Shown one piece after another: positions 18,951-28,488 of a stretch of 64,000 nucleotides of DNA. The number at the start of each line of letters is the position of its first letter. Position 1 is the first letter of the stretch. Made by a program: the position numbers and the translations under genes. Origin of the DNA: Marinobacter oulmenensis (GTDB lineage: Bacteria > Pseudomonadota > Gammaproteobacteria > Pseudomonadales > Oleiphilaceae); NCBI RefSeq assembly GCF_014201735.1, contig NZ_JACHFE010000001.1, forward strand, positions 248,001-312,000, given 5' to 3'. Below the pieces are notes generated by a model, which had not been told where the DNA came from, did no database searches, and saw nothing but the letters and a program-made list of their open reading frames with translations.

Positions 18951-21344
18951 GTGCCCAGCCATCGTCATTCCCTGAGTGGGTCCAGGAAGCGCCTTGCCGG
19001 GTTCATCATGGCGATGGTTCTGCCGCCAGCGGTCTTCGCGGCGGAGGCAAACGAGCCCCCGACAGCAGCGGAAATTGACTGGCGCCCGAAGAGTGAACTG
19101 CCACCGGAAGTGGCCGAGACCATCCCCGCTTCCTGTCAGGGCGGCTACCTGCCCTCAATGCCCGCCACAGAGGCCAACGAGGAGACTCCAGCCTCCGGTG
19201 AATTGCCTCTGCAGGCCAGCGCTCTCAATGCCCGTTACCGGATGGATTCGGAACTGTACCTGCAGGGGGACGTAAAACTCAGGCAGGGTGAGTTCCGGGC
19301 GTCGGGTTCCGAAGCGGTCTATAACCAAGCGACCGGCGAAGTCAGCATGCAGGGGCCGATTGTCAGCCGTGGCCAGGGCTTTCTGATGACCGGGGAAGAG
19401 GCCCGGTACTCGGTGTCCTCCGGTCGGATGGACGTTAATACGGCCACTTTCCTGCTGCATGAGGCGGAGCTTCGGGGGCAGGCCGCGGGGCTGAGCCGGA
19501 TCGGCGAGAGCGAGGTTCAGATCACCGATGGCATGCTCACCACCTGCGCCCCGCAGCAGAATGACTGGTCCATCGTCGCCTCGGATATCCGCCTGGATCG
19601 GGCCGAGGGCACAGGCACCGCCAAACACGTGCGCCTGGAAGTGCTCGATACACCGGTTTTCTACTGGCCCTACATCAGCTTCCCGATTGATGACCGCCGC
19701 AAGAGTGGCTTTCTCTATCCCTCTTTCGGTTCGTCCAGTGCCGGTGGTGGTGGCTATCTGGCAACTCCCTATTACCTGAATCTGGCGCCTCATTATGACG
19801 CCACACTAACCCCTGAGTTCATCTCCGGACGGGGCCTGTTCACCGAGGCCGAAGGCCGCTACCTGAGCGAATATGGCCAGAGTGTGCTGCAGGTGGGCTA
19901 CATCAATAACGATTCCGCCTACGAAGACGACAACCCCGGCGAAGACGGTGAACGCTGGGCCCTGGATTTCACCACCCGTGCCGGTTTCGGCAATGGCTGG
20001 CGGGGCTACGGGGATTATTCCGTGGTCTCCGATGACGATTACCTGGACGATCTGAACCGGTCCCTGGCGATCAACCAGAGCACCCACCTGCGCCGCCGGG
20101 GCGGGGTGCGTTACCAGAGTGACGACCAGTACTTTGAGGCCTACCTGAACGGTTACCAGACCATTGAGGATCGTATCCTTGACGAGAACCGGCCATACGA
20201 CCAGCTTCCGGAACTCCTGTACGGCGGTACCCTGGAAGCCGGCTGGCTGGAAGCCAATCTGGAGAGCCAGTACACCTGGTTTGATCGGGATAACGAAGGG
20301 CTGACGGGCCTGGATCGCGCCACTGGCCAGCGCCTGCGGGCCATTCCCGAGGTGGCGCTGCCCATGCGCGCGCTCTGGGGCTACAGCCGGCCGTCGGTCA
20401 GCCTCGATTACACCCGTTACGAGCTGGACGACTACACCCAGGGCGATGGCAGCTTCGATCGTTCGGTCCCGGTTTTCGAGTGGGACAACGGCCTGTATTT
20501 TGACCGCCGTTCCAGTCTGTTCGATGTGCCCTACAATCAGACGCTGGAACCGCGCCTCTATTACGCCTGGGCCGACGCGGACGCAGACCAGAACCATATC
20601 CCCGATTTCGACACCGGGCTGCGCAGCTTCCGCTATGAGCAGCTGTTCCGCCGTAACCGTTTTACGGGTGGCGACCGGGTGGGCGATGCCAACCAGTTGA
20701 CGGTATCGCTGACCAGCCGGATCAATGATCTGGAAACCGGTGCCGAGCGGGCCCGGATCAGTATCGGGCAGGTGCGCTACTTTGATGATCGCGAAGTGAC
20801 GCTCTTCGGCAACGGGGCCTCCAGCCGGGCCCGTTCCCCCTTTGCCGGCGAACTGGTGCTGCACCCTCTGGATAATCTGGAAATCCGTTCCTCAGGGCTC
20901 TGGGATCATGATACCGGGGAGACGGTCGAGGGCCGGAGTCAGTTGACCTTCCACTCGGAGGATTACCGCTATCTGGCGACCGTCGGGCACACCTACGACA
21001 GCACAGCCTCCGATCCGGACCGGGATGTACTCGATCAGACCGACATTGGTACCGTCTTCCCTGTGACCGACCGGCTGAGCGTGATCGGCCGCTGGGTGTA
21101 TGATGCCGATCTCGACCGCACCGTTGGCAGTCTGGCCGGTCTGGAATACAACAACTGCTGCTGGAGTGTCCAGGTGGTGCATCAGAACTACCTGACCGAT
21201 GACCAGATTCTGGATTCCCGTCTGCTGTTCCGTATCGAGCTGAAAGGGCTTGGCGGCGGTGGCGGTGCGTCCGATAGCATTGCCGAAGCCATTTATGGCT
21301 ACGACGAACGCGAGCGTCGCCGTTTTGGAACTCCAAGCCGGTAA
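18951..21344 (+). CDS. lptD: LPS-assembly protein LptD
   Basis: Outer-membrane beta-barrel that inserts lipopolysaccharide into the outer leaflet with LptE. It has 797 residues, normal for the family. A signal peptide (FIMAMVLPPAVFA) follows a GTG start with GGAA upstream. The periplasmic OstA/LptA-like domain starts near residue 85 (LYLQGDVKLRQGEFRASGSE), and the barrel occupies the rest. Four cysteines expected for the two LptD disulfides are present: C62, C199 and the adjacent pair C736-C737. First gene of lptD-surA-pdxA-rsmA-apaH. Confidence 0.96.
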   Translation: MPSHRHSLSGSRKRLAGFIMAMVLPPAVFAAEANEPPTAAEIDWRPKSELPPEVAETIPASCQGGYLPSMPATEANEETPASGELPLQASALNARYRMDSELYLQGDVKLRQGEFRASGSEAVYNQATGEVSMQGPIVSRGQGFLMTGEEARYSVSSGRMDVNTATFLLHEAELRGQAAGLSRIGESEVQITDGMLTTCAPQQNDWSIVASDIRLDRAEGTGTAKHVRLEVLDTPVFYWPYISFPIDDRRKSGFLYPSFGSSSAGGGGYLATPYYLNLAPHYDATLTPEFISGRGLFTEAEGRYLSEYGQSVLQVGYINNDSAYEDDNPGEDGERWALDFTTRAGFGNGWRGYGDYSVVSDDDYLDDLNRSLAINQSTHLRRRGGVRYQSDDQYFEAYLNGYQTIEDRILDENRPYDQLPELLYGGTLEAGWLEANLESQYTWFDRDNEGLTGLDRATGQRLRAIPEVALPMRALWGYSRPSVSLDYTRYELDDYTQGDGSFDRSVPVFEWDNGLYFDRRSSLFDVPYNQTLEPRLYYAWADADADQNHIPDFDTGLRSFRYEQLFRRNRFTGGDRVGDANQLTVSLTSRINDLETGAERARISIGQVRYFDDREVTLFGNGASSRARSPFAGELVLHPLDNLEIRSSGLWDHDTGETVEGRSQLTFHSEDYRYLATVGHTYDSTASDPDRDVLDQTDIGTVFPVTDRLSVIGRWVYDADLDRTVGSLAGLEYNNCCWSVQVVHQNYLTDDQILDSRLLFRIELKGLGGGGGASDSIAEAIYGYDERERRRFGTPSR

Positions 21345-21410
21345 AACGAACCAAGGCCTGCAAAGCCCGGTAGGGGATGCGGCTTAGAAATGATCAACCA
21401 AGAGGTGACT

Positions 21411-22754
21411 ATGAAGGCGACTGTCCGCCAGGGACTGACACTGCTGCTGACACTGGTAATGATGGCGTTGTCGGTTTCCGCCCAGGCCGAACGCAAACTG
21501 CTGGACCAGGTGGTGGCCATTGTGGATGACGAGGCCATTCTGCAGAGCGAGTTGCAGGCACGGGTGAACACCATCGTGGGCCGACTGAGTGCCCAGGGCA
21601 CCGGCCTGCCGCCCCGTGGGCTGCTTGAGGAGCGGGTGCTGGAGCAGTTGGTCACCGAATCCATCCAACTGCAGATGGCTAATAACATGGGTATGCGGGT
21701 CAGTGATAACGAGCTGAACCAGACCCTGGCCAACATCGCCAGCAACAATGGCATGACCATGGAGCAATTCGAGAGCCAACTGGCCCAGGAAGGGGTGACC
21801 TACCAGCAGGCTCGTGAGCAGATCCGTAATGAAATGCTCACCAGTCGTGTACAGCAGCGCCGCGTGGGCAGCCGCGTGCGGGTGACGGACCGGGAAGTGG
21901 ATAATTTCCTGGCGGCAAAAGATGCCCGGGGCGGCAACGAGGCGGAGTACCACCTCGCCTACATTTTCGTTGAAGTGGATGAGCCTGGTAACGACGCCTC
22001 TGTGGATGAGGCCCGAGCCAAAGCCGAGAACCTGCGCCAGCAGATCCTGGACGGCCGAGACTTCCGTGAAGTGGCTGTCGCCCAGTCGGATGCCAGCAAT
22101 GCCCTGGAAGGTGGTGACATGGGCTGGCGGGCTGAAAGCCAACTGCCGTCACTGGTGGCGCCGGTGGTCCAGGAGCTGAACGTCGGCCAGACGTCCGAAG
22201 TGCTGGAAAACAACAGCGGTTTTCACCTGGTGATGGTGATGGACAAACGGGGCGGCGAACAGCAGCAGGTGGTTGAGCAGAACAAGGTGCGCCACATCCT
22301 GATCCGTCCGTCTGACGCGGTGACTGAGGCGCAGGCCGAGCAACGCATCCAGGAAATCTATCAGCAACTGCAGAGCGGTGCGGATTTCGCGGCGTTGGCG
22401 AAGGAAGTCTCCGACGACCCGGTGTCCGGCTCCGACGGCGGCAACCTGGGCTGGGTCAGCCCCGGTCAGATGGTGCCGGCCTTCGAGGAAGCCATGATGA
22501 ACGCCGAGGTCGGCGAAATCTACGGGCCGGTCCGTTCCCGCTTTGGCTGGCACATCCTGCAGGTTCAGGACCGTCGTCAGCAGGACGTCACCGAGGCCAA
22601 CCAGGAGTCCCAGGCCCGCCAGACCATCTATCGCCGCAAGTTTGATACCGAATTGCAGAACTGGCTGCGTGAGATCCGCGACGAGGCCTTTGTTGAGTTC
22701 AAGGGCCAGTACGCCGATATGAATGCCGAGACTGGAGATGACAACGCGTCATGA
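21411..22754 (+). CDS. surA: periplasmic chaperone and peptidyl-prolyl isomerase SurA
   Basis: Outer-membrane-protein chaperone of 447 residues. A signal peptide ([18 protein letters not shown]) is followed by the N-terminal SurA domain ([18 protein letters not shown]), two parvulin-type domains (starting near [11 protein letters not shown] and [11 protein letters not shown]) and a C-terminal helix. The ATG at 21411 is preferred over 21390 because AGAGGTG lies just upstream. It works with LptD maturation, and the neighbouring lptD is one of its main clients. Its stop overlaps pdxA. Confidence 0.96.
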   Translation: MKATVRQGLTLLLTLVMMALSVSAQAERKLLDQVVAIVDDEAILQSELQARVNTIVGRLSAQGTGLPPRGLLEERVLEQLVTESIQLQMANNMGMRVSDNELNQTLANIASNNGMTMEQFESQLAQEGVTYQQAREQIRNEMLTSRVQQRRVGSRVRVTDREVDNFLAAKDARGGNEAEYHLAYIFVEVDEPGNDASVDEARAKAENLRQQILDGRDFREVAVAQSDASNALEGGDMGWRAESQLPSLVAPVVQELNVGQTSEVLENNSGFHLVMVMDKRGGEQQQVVEQNKVRHILIRPSDAVTEAQAEQRIQEIYQQLQSGADFAALAKEVSDDPVSGSDGGNLGWVSPGQMVPAFEEAMMNAEVGEIYGPVRSRFGWHILQVQDRRQQDVTEANQESQARQTIYRRKFDTELQNWLREIRDEAFVEFKGQYADMNAETGDDNAS

Positions 22755-23761
22755 CCGAGCCGGTAATCCTCGCCCTGACCGCCGGTGAGCCCGCGGGCAT
22801 TGGACCGGAACTGTGCCTGCAACTGGCGGGCGAAGACCGGGACGAGGGGCTGGTGGTGGTTGCCAGTCGGGAGCTGCTGGCGGCCCGTGCGGAATGCATG
22901 GAGCTGCCGGTTACCCTGCGTGACTGGCAGCCGGGCGAGCGCCCCGAGCAAAGAGCGGGGCACCTTTCTGTCCTGACCGTCGAAGGCTGTCACGCCTCGG
23001 AGCCTGGACAACTCGACGCCAGCAACAGCCAGTATGTTCTGGACACCCTGACCACTGCCGCCGAAGGCTGCCTTGCCGGTGACTTCGATGGCATGGTGAC
23101 GGCACCGGTACACAAGGGTGTGATCAACGAAGCCGGCATCGCCTTTAGTGGCCACACGGAGTTCCTGCAGGCGATCTGCGAGGTGGAACGGGTTGTGATG
23201 ATGCTGGCGACCGAGGAATTGCGGGTGGCACTGGTGACCACTCACTTACCCCTCAAGGATGTTTCTGCGGCGATCACACCGGAGCGGCTGACCCAGGTTA
23301 CCCGTATCCTCAATGCCGATCTGCAGACCTTCTTTGGCATTCAGCAGCCGCGCATTCTGGTGGCGGGGCTGAATCCCCATGCCGGGGAAGGCGGACATCT
23401 GGGCCGTGAAGAGATCGAGGTGATTGAGCCGACCCTGAATCAGCTCAGGAACGAAGGCCTCCGTCTGACCGGTCCGCTGCCGGCGGATACCCTGTTTACG
23501 CCGCACTGGCTGGACGACGCCGATGCGGTGCTGGCGATGTATCACGATCAGGGACTGCCGGTGCTGAAGTTCCAGGGCTTCGGCCGGGCGGTCAACATTA
23601 CCCTTGGCCTGCCCATCGTGCGCACTTCGGTGGACCATGGCACCGCCCTGGACCTGGCCGGAACCGGGCGTGCCGATGCCGGCAGTCTGCACACCGCCAT
23701 TCGCGTGGCCGGACACATGGCTCGCTGCCGCAAAGCGGCACGGTCTGGAGACACTGAATGA
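22751..23761 (+). CDS. pdxA: 4-hydroxythreonine-4-phosphate dehydrogenase
   Basis: Cytoplasmic enzyme of pyridoxal 5'-phosphate synthesis (336 residues), oxidising 4-phosphohydroxy-L-threonine with NAD. Family motifs: [13 protein letters not shown] at the N terminus, [20 protein letters not shown] in the middle (substrate and metal His), [27 protein letters not shown], and [16 protein letters not shown] with a metal His. Both ends overlap their neighbours as ATGA, so it is translationally coupled to surA and rsmA. Confidence 0.96.
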   Translation: MTEPVILALTAGEPAGIGPELCLQLAGEDRDEGLVVVASRELLAARAECMELPVTLRDWQPGERPEQRAGHLSVLTVEGCHASEPGQLDASNSQYVLDTLTTAAEGCLAGDFDGMVTAPVHKGVINEAGIAFSGHTEFLQAICEVERVVMMLATEELRVALVTTHLPLKDVSAAITPERLTQVTRILNADLQTFFGIQQPRILVAGLNPHAGEGGHLGREEIEVIEPTLNQLRNEGLRLTGPLPADTLFTPHWLDDADAVLAMYHDQGLPVLKFQGFGRAVNITLGLPIVRTSVDHGTALDLAGTGRADAGSLHTAIRVAGHMARCRKAARSGDTE

Positions 23762-24582
23762 GTAACAAGCACGGCCATCAGGCCCGCAAGCGTTTTGGCC
23801 AGAACTTTCTCCATGACCCCGGTGTGATTGAGAAGATCGTCCGGGCCATCCACCCGAAGCCTGACGAGACCATCGTGGAAATCGGGCCCGGGCTGGGGGC
23901 GCTGACCGAAGAACTGCTGCAGGCCAACCCGCGCCTGCAGGTCGTGGAGCTGGATCGAGACCTGATCCCGGTTCTGCGCACCAAGTTTTTCAATTACCCG
24001 GACCTGCAGATTCATGAAGCGGACGCCCTGAGTTTCGATTTCCGTCAACTGATGACGGACGGTCCGCTGAGGATCGTCGGCAACCTGCCGTACAACATCT
24101 CCACGCCACTGATTTTCCATCTGCTGGAGCAGGCCGGTGTGGTGCGTGATATGCACTTCATGCTGCAGAAAGAAGTGGTACAGCGTCTGGCCGCTCAGGC
24201 GGGGGACAATCACTACGGCCGCCTGGGTATCATGGCCCAGTATTTCTGCCGGGTGCAGCCGCTGTTCGAGGTGGGGCCGGGAGCCTTCCGTCCGGCACCC
24301 AAAGTCGCGTCTGCGATTGTGCGCCTGGTGCCCCATGAGCAACTGCCGCACCCGACCAAAGACCTGAAAACCCTGCAGGCCGTGGTGCGTACGGCGTTCA
24401 ATGCCCGCCGGAAAACCCTGCGCAAGGCCCTGGCCAGCCTGATCACGGTCGAACAGTTGCAGGCGCTGGGCATCAATGACGGCCTGCGGCCGGAAAACCT
24501 GACACTGGCCGACTACGTACACATTGCCGATTTCCTGTTTGAGCATTCCGGGGAAAACAGCAACGAGGTAAGTGATGACTGA
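23758..24582 (+). CDS. rsmA: 16S rRNA dimethyladenosine transferase
   Basis: KsgA-type methyltransferase (274 residues) that dimethylates two adjacent adenosines at the 3' end of 16S rRNA during small-subunit maturation. The N terminus [21 protein letters not shown] motif [14 protein letters not shown], and catalytic [18 protein letters not shown] are diagnostic, and the C-terminal helical domain (RRKTLRKAL) is present. Starts in an ATGA overlap with pdxA and ends overlapping apaH. The apaG gene that often follows rsmA is absent here. Confidence 0.96.
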   Translation: MSNKHGHQARKRFGQNFLHDPGVIEKIVRAIHPKPDETIVEIGPGLGALTEELLQANPRLQVVELDRDLIPVLRTKFFNYPDLQIHEADALSFDFRQLMTDGPLRIVGNLPYNISTPLIFHLLEQAGVVRDMHFMLQKEVVQRLAAQAGDNHYGRLGIMAQYFCRVQPLFEVGPGAFRPAPKVASAIVRLVPHEQLPHPTKDLKTLQAVVRTAFNARRKTLRKALASLITVEQLQALGINDGLRPENLTLADYVHIADFLFEHSGENSNEVSDD

Positions 24583-25378
24583 CTACGCCGTTGGCGACAT
24601 CCAGGGCTGCTATGAGCGTCTGCAGGATCTGGTCGACAAGGCCGGATTCTCGCCGTCCCGGGACCGGCTCTGGTTTGCCGGCGACCTGATCAACCGCGGG
24701 CCGTCGTCGCTGGCGGCCCTGCGCTATGCTGAAGGCCTCGGGGATTCGGCCCGGGTGGTGCTGGGCAATCACGATCTGCATCTGCTGGCGGTGGCCCTTG
24801 GAGGCCACAAACTCCGTCGCAAGGATACGCTGCAGTCGATTCTCGACGCCCCGGACTGTGATCACCTGCTCCATTGGCTGCGTCAGCAGCGGCTGTGCAT
24901 TCACGATGCCGGGCGCAATCTTCTGGTCGCCCATGCCGGTGTCCCTCACATCTGGGGCGTGGAGAAGGCCATGGCCTGTGCCCGTGAAGTCGAAGCGGTG
25001 ATCCAGGGGCCGGACGCAGAGGATTACTTCCGGCAGATGTACGGCAATGAGCCGGCCTGCTGGCGGGATGATCTGAGCGGCATGGAACGCTGGCGGGCGA
25101 TCACCAACTATTTCACCCGGATGCGTTTTATCGCCGAGGACGGCACGCTGGAACTTTCTGCCAAGGAATCGGCGGATAAAGCCCCGGAAGGCTATGCGCC
25201 CTGGTTCCGTTTTCCCCGGCCGGACTCAACCCGCGTGGTTTTCGGCCACTGGGCGGCACTGGTGGGCCAAACCGGCAGTGACCAGTTTATCGGCCTGGAT
25301 ACCGGCTGTGTCTGGGGCAACGAGCTGACCCTGATGAACCTTGATACCGGAGAGACCATCGCCTGTGACTGCAGTTAA
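24575..25378 (+). CDS. apaH: bis(5'-nucleosyl)-tetraphosphatase, symmetrical
   Basis: Metallophosphatase of 267 residues hydrolysing Ap4A to two ADP. The metallophosphoesterase motifs are in order: [44 protein letters not shown] and FGHWAAL. The ATG at 24575 (MTDYAVGDI) has GAGGTAA upstream and overlaps the rsmA stop region. The gene lies directly after rsmA without apaG. Confidence 0.95.
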   Translation: MTDYAVGDIQGCYERLQDLVDKAGFSPSRDRLWFAGDLINRGPSSLAALRYAEGLGDSARVVLGNHDLHLLAVALGGHKLRRKDTLQSILDAPDCDHLLHWLRQQRLCIHDAGRNLLVAHAGVPHIWGVEKAMACAREVEAVIQGPDAEDYFRQMYGNEPACWRDDLSGMERWRAITNYFTRMRFIAEDGTLELSAKESADKAPEGYAPWFRFPRPDSTRVVFGHWAALVGQTGSDQFIGLDTGCVWGNELTLMNLDTGETIACDCS

Positions 25379-25775
25379 GACAACCCCGGGTTCCATCATC
25401 CGCTGGTCGCTGGCCATTGGTGGCCTGGCGGCTTTGCTGGCGGTGATCGCCGGTGCCTTCGGCGCTCACGGTTTGCGTGGTGTGGTGACCGAGCGTGCCC
25501 TGTCGGTCTTCGAAACCGCCGTCAGTTACCAGATGTATCATGCCCTGGCCCTCATCGTGACGGCGCTCATGCCGGCGCTGGGGTTGAAGCGGCGACTGCT
25601 GGCTGTTGCCAGTGGTTTCTGGGTGGCTGGTATAGTGCTATTCAGCGGTAGCCTGTATTTGTTGGTTCTCTCCGGTACCCACTGGCTGGGGCCGGTGACG
25701 CCGGTTGGCGGTGTCTGCTTCATGGTTGGCTGGGCACTGCTGATCGCGGCGGCTTTGAAACGAGAGCGGAGGTGA
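25365..25775 (+). CDS. DUF423 family inner-membrane protein
   Basis: Small integral membrane protein of about 136 residues with four predicted helices. The family mark is AVIAGAFGAHGLRG near residue 25 and the FETAVSYQMYHALAL segment. The GTG at 25365 lies inside the last codons of apaH with GGAGAG ten bases upstream; TTG 25341 is an alternative. DUF423 proteins have no established function. Its stop overlaps the ribosome site of thiS. Confidence 0.82.
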   Translation: MTAVKTTPGSIIRWSLAIGGLAALLAVIAGAFGAHGLRGVVTERALSVFETAVSYQMYHALALIVTALMPALGLKRRLLAVASGFWVAGIVLFSGSLYLLVLSGTHWLGPVTPVGGVCFMVGWALLIAAALKRERR

Positions 25776-25783
25776 CGGCAGTC

Positions 25784-25984
25784 ATGCAGATTCAGTTGAA
25801 CGGTGAAACCATAGAGTTGCCGGCAGGCAGCACCGTGGCGGTGCTGATCGAAAAGCTGGCTCTGGCCGGCAAGCGGCTGGCCGTTGAGGTTAACGAGGAT
25901 ATCGTTCCCCGCAGCCAGCACCCGGAATTCATCCTGGACGACGGCGACCGGGTGGAAGTGGTGCACGCCATCGGTGGTGGCTGA
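25784..25984 (+). CDS. thiS: sulfur carrier protein ThiS
   Basis: Ubiquitin-fold sulfur carrier, 66 residues, for thiazole synthesis in thiamine biosynthesis. It starts [13 protein letters not shown] and ends in HAIGGG with the essential C-terminal Gly-Gly that is thiocarboxylated; [10 protein letters not shown] is the usual penultimate strand. The ATG at 25784 is preceded by a near-perfect GGAGGTGA. It sits 50 bases before thiG, its partner. Confidence 0.93.
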   Translation: MQIQLNGETIELPAGSTVAVLIEKLALAGKRLAVEVNEDIVPRSQHPEFILDDGDRVEVVHAIGGG

Positions 25985-26034
25985 GCCGCCGCCCACCCCG
26001 TTCAGGATTTCTTCTTAACAGACTCAGGAAGGCT

Positions 26035-26844
26035 ATGACAGATTCAGCAGACATTCAGCTCCCCGAAGACAAACCTCTGGAAATCGCCGGCCGGGTCTAC
26101 CAGTCCCGACTGCTGGTCGGCACCGGTAAATACCGGGATCTGGCCGAGACCGGCCATGCCATTGAAGCCAGTGGCGCAGAGATCGTGACCGTTGCCGTGC
26201 GCCGGACCAACATTGGCCAGAACCCGGATGAGCCCAACCTGCTGGATGTGGTGTCCCCGGACAGCTACACCATCCTGCCCAACACCGCCGGCTGCTACAC
26301 CGCCAAGGACGCGGTACGGACCTGCAAGCTGGCCCGGGAACTGCTGGACGGCCACGACCTGGTCAAGCTTGAGGTGCTCGGTGAGCACAAGACGCTGTAC
26401 CCGAACATGCCGGAAACCCTGATCGCCGCCGAGGAACTGATCAGGGACGGTTTCAAAGTCATGGTGTACTGCTCCGATGACCCGCTGCTGGCCATGCGCC
26501 TGGAGGAAATGGGCTGTGTCGCGATCATGCCACTGGGCGCGCCTATCGGCTCCGGCCTGGGTATTCAGAATCGCTACAACATGCGCCTGATCATCGAGAA
26601 CGCCCAGGTGCCGGTGCTGGTGGATGCGGGCGTCGGTACGGCATCCGACGCCACCATCGCCATGGAGCTGGGCTGTGATGGTGTATTGATGAACACCGCC
26701 ATCGCCCAGGCGCGGGACCCGATCCGTATGGCCAATGCCATGCGCCTGGCCATTGAATCCGGCCGGGAATCCTATCTGGCCGGCCGCATGCCCAAGAAAC
26801 TCTATGCCAGTGCCTCTTCGCCCATTGATGGCACCTTTTTCTGA
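26035..26844 (+). CDS. thiG: thiazole synthase ThiG
   Basis: TIM-barrel enzyme (269 residues) that condenses deoxyxylulose 5-phosphate, dehydroglycine and ThiS-thiocarboxylate into the thiazole phosphate. [19 protein letters not shown], the Schiff-base Lys in LVKLEVLGE, and [17 protein letters not shown] near the phosphate site are visible. The C terminus reads [15 protein letters not shown]. Paired with thiS; other thi genes are not in the window. Confidence 0.95.
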   Translation: MTDSADIQLPEDKPLEIAGRVYQSRLLVGTGKYRDLAETGHAIEASGAEIVTVAVRRTNIGQNPDEPNLLDVVSPDSYTILPNTAGCYTAKDAVRTCKLARELLDGHDLVKLEVLGEHKTLYPNMPETLIAAEELIRDGFKVMVYCSDDPLLAMRLEEMGCVAIMPLGAPIGSGLGIQNRYNMRLIIENAQVPVLVDAGVGTASDATIAMELGCDGVLMNTAIAQARDPIRMANAMRLAIESGRESYLAGRMPKKLYASASSPIDGTFF

Positions 26845-26888
26845 TAAAAAACGAAAACCAGAAACCATAAAAGCGCTGTAGCTGTTAC

Positions 26889-27476
26889 ATGACCAATACC
26901 AAACCCAGTCGTCGGGAGAGTATCCTCCGGGCGCTTGTTGAACTGCTTCAAAGCGACCCGGGGGTGCGTATCACCACCGCCGGGCTGGCCCGAACCGTCG
27001 GTGTGACCGAGGCGGCCCTGTACCGGCATTTTCCCAGCAAGCGGAAGATGTTTGAGGCGCTGATCGAGTTTGCCGAAGAGGCGGTGTTTTCCCGCTGTCA
27101 GGTAATCCTGCAGGAACAGGAGGATGCCCGGGTGCGGATACAGCAACTGGTGCATCTGGTACTGGTGTTTGCCGAGCGCAACCCGGGCCTGTGCTGTGTG
27201 CTGACCGGTGACGCGTTGATGGGCGAGGATGTCTCCCTGCGCAAGCGGGCCTCGCAGTTCTTTGAGCGTCTGGAAACCCAGATTCGCCAGACCCTCAAAG
27301 AGGGGGAGATCCGTCAGGGCCTGCGGCCCCGGACCAGCGCCACCCGTGGTGCGGATTTCGTGATGGTGTTTATCGAGGGCCGCATTCAGCGCTTTGTGCG
27401 CTCATCGTTTACCCGCCTGCCGTCCTCGGACTTCGATGAGGCCTGGGGTCTGGTGTCTGAGAGCCTCTGGGGCTGA
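26889..27476 (+). CDS. slmA: nucleoid occlusion factor SlmA
   Basis: TetR-fold DNA-binding protein of 195 residues that binds chromosomal SlmA sites and blocks FtsZ assembly over the nucleoid. The helix-turn-helix ITTAGLARTVGVTEAALYRH and FPSKRKMFEALIEFAEE closely follow SlmA, as does AERNPGLCCVLTGDALM and the C-terminal IQRFVRSSF segment. It lies 44 bases after thiG and ends the plus-strand gene run at the large inverted repeat. Confidence 0.9.
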   Translation: MTNTKPSRRESILRALVELLQSDPGVRITTAGLARTVGVTEAALYRHFPSKRKMFEALIEFAEEAVFSRCQVILQEQEDARVRIQQLVHLVLVFAERNPGLCCVLTGDALMGEDVSLRKRASQFFERLETQIRQTLKEGEIRQGLRPRTSATRGADFVMVFIEGRIQRFVRSSFTRLPSSDFDEAWGLVSESLWG

Positions 27477-27497
27477 GTTCCCGGAGCGAACGAGGAC

Positions 27498-27599
27498 CGG
27501 AGGGGCAAACGCCGCACAGAACCGCTACAAGCACGTCCATGTGCGCTTGTTTCAGGCCATCCCTGGCCTTCAACATTCTGTGCGGCGTTCGCCCCTCCG
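27498..27599. repeat. 102-bp intergenic palindromic element
   Basis: Two 24-base arms (27498-27521 and 27576-27599) are inverted copies with one mismatch. The 54-base centre has its own short inverted repeats: ACAAGC with GCTTGT, and GGCC-ATCCCT-GGCC. The right arm is followed by CTTTT, so it could also terminate slmA transcription. Organisation resembles ERIC- or BIME-type repeats, but copies elsewhere cannot be checked here. Confidence 0.75.
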
Positions 27600-27615
27600 A
27601 ATCCTTTTAACGGCC

Positions 27616-28440
27616 TTACTCGTACCCGGACGCCTGCCGGAGAATCGACCGGACCGGTGCCCAGACTCCGGGCGCTGAAATCAGGATATCCTTCCCCCAA
27701 AGGTCTGCCGGGTAGCCCTCTGGCACTTCGCCAAAGTGGCCCACGGTGGCCCCGGCTTCTTTTGCGATCAATCTTGCCGCCGCAAAATCCCAGGGGCTGA
27801 CGTTCTCGTAGTAGATATCCAGCCGGCCGCAGGCCACCCAGCAGATGTCCAGAGCCGCTGAGCCGATGCGGCGCAGATCCCGGCACTGGTGGATCATGGC
27901 ATCCAGTCGCCGGATCAGTGGCGCCAGATCGTCTTTGGTGTAGGGAAAGCCGGTGGCGAACAGCGACTGGCGCGGCGTATCTGCCCCGCTGTGGCGTATC
28001 GGGGCACCGTTCAGTGTGGCTCCCATGCTTTCGGTGGCCCGGAAGGTTTCGCCGGGGAAGGGGGCGTGCACCACGCCGGAGCGCACCTGGCCGTTTTCGG
28101 CATAGGCGATGGAGACGGCTACCTGCGGGTGGCCGTAGGCGTAGTTCACCGTGCCGTCGATGGGGTCCACGATCCACAGCGGAGTGTCCAGTTCCTCAGC
28201 CTGGGACAGGTCCGGCATGGTTTCTTCGGAGAGGATGCGGTGGTCCGGGAAGCGCTTGCGGATCGCCCCGGTAATGAACTCGTCTGCCATGACGTCGGCA
28301 TGGGTGACCAGTTCCGTCTGCTCTTTGTAATCGGTGCGGAGGGTGTTTTCCTCGCGTTCGCGCCGAATCAGTTCACCGGCCTCCAGGGCCAGCGCTTCGC
28401 CGAAATCGGTAATGGCTTGCAGGTAATCGGGATTGGGCAT
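27616..28440 (-). CDS. inositol monophosphatase family protein
   Basis: Mg-dependent sugar-phosphatase fold, 274 residues. The metal sites are LSEETMPD, WIVDPIDGTVNYAYG and, at the C-terminal end, SPWDFAAARLIAKEAG; all key acidic residues are present. Substrate could be inositol phosphate, a nucleotide (CysQ-like) or histidinol phosphate; the motif set fits the SuhB/IMPase group but the protein is not a close enough match by eye to call suhB. Separated from slmA by the palindromic element and divergent in neither direction: it converges on slmA. Confidence 0.88.
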   Translation of the reverse strand: MPNPDYLQAITDFGEALALEAGELIRREREENTLRTDYKEQTELVTHADVMADEFITGAIRKRFPDHRILSEETMPDLSQAEELDTPLWIVDPIDGTVNYAYGHPQVAVSIAYAENGQVRSGVVHAPFPGETFRATESMGATLNGAPIRHSGADTPRQSLFATGFPYTKDDLAPLIRRLDAMIHQCRDLRRIGSAALDICWVACGRLDIYYENVSPWDFAAARLIAKEAGATVGHFGEVPEGYPADLWGKDILISAPGVWAPVRSILRQASGYE

Positions 28441-28488
28441 GGCACCCCCGGCGTTGGATTTCGAGGGTGCCAGTCTAACACGGAGGGA

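Noticed and set aside
19806..20864. Open frame of 352 codons opposite lptD
   Set aside because: Shadow of a GC-rich coding strand; composition (rich in Val, Gly, Gln) is typical of such shadows, and no motif is seen.
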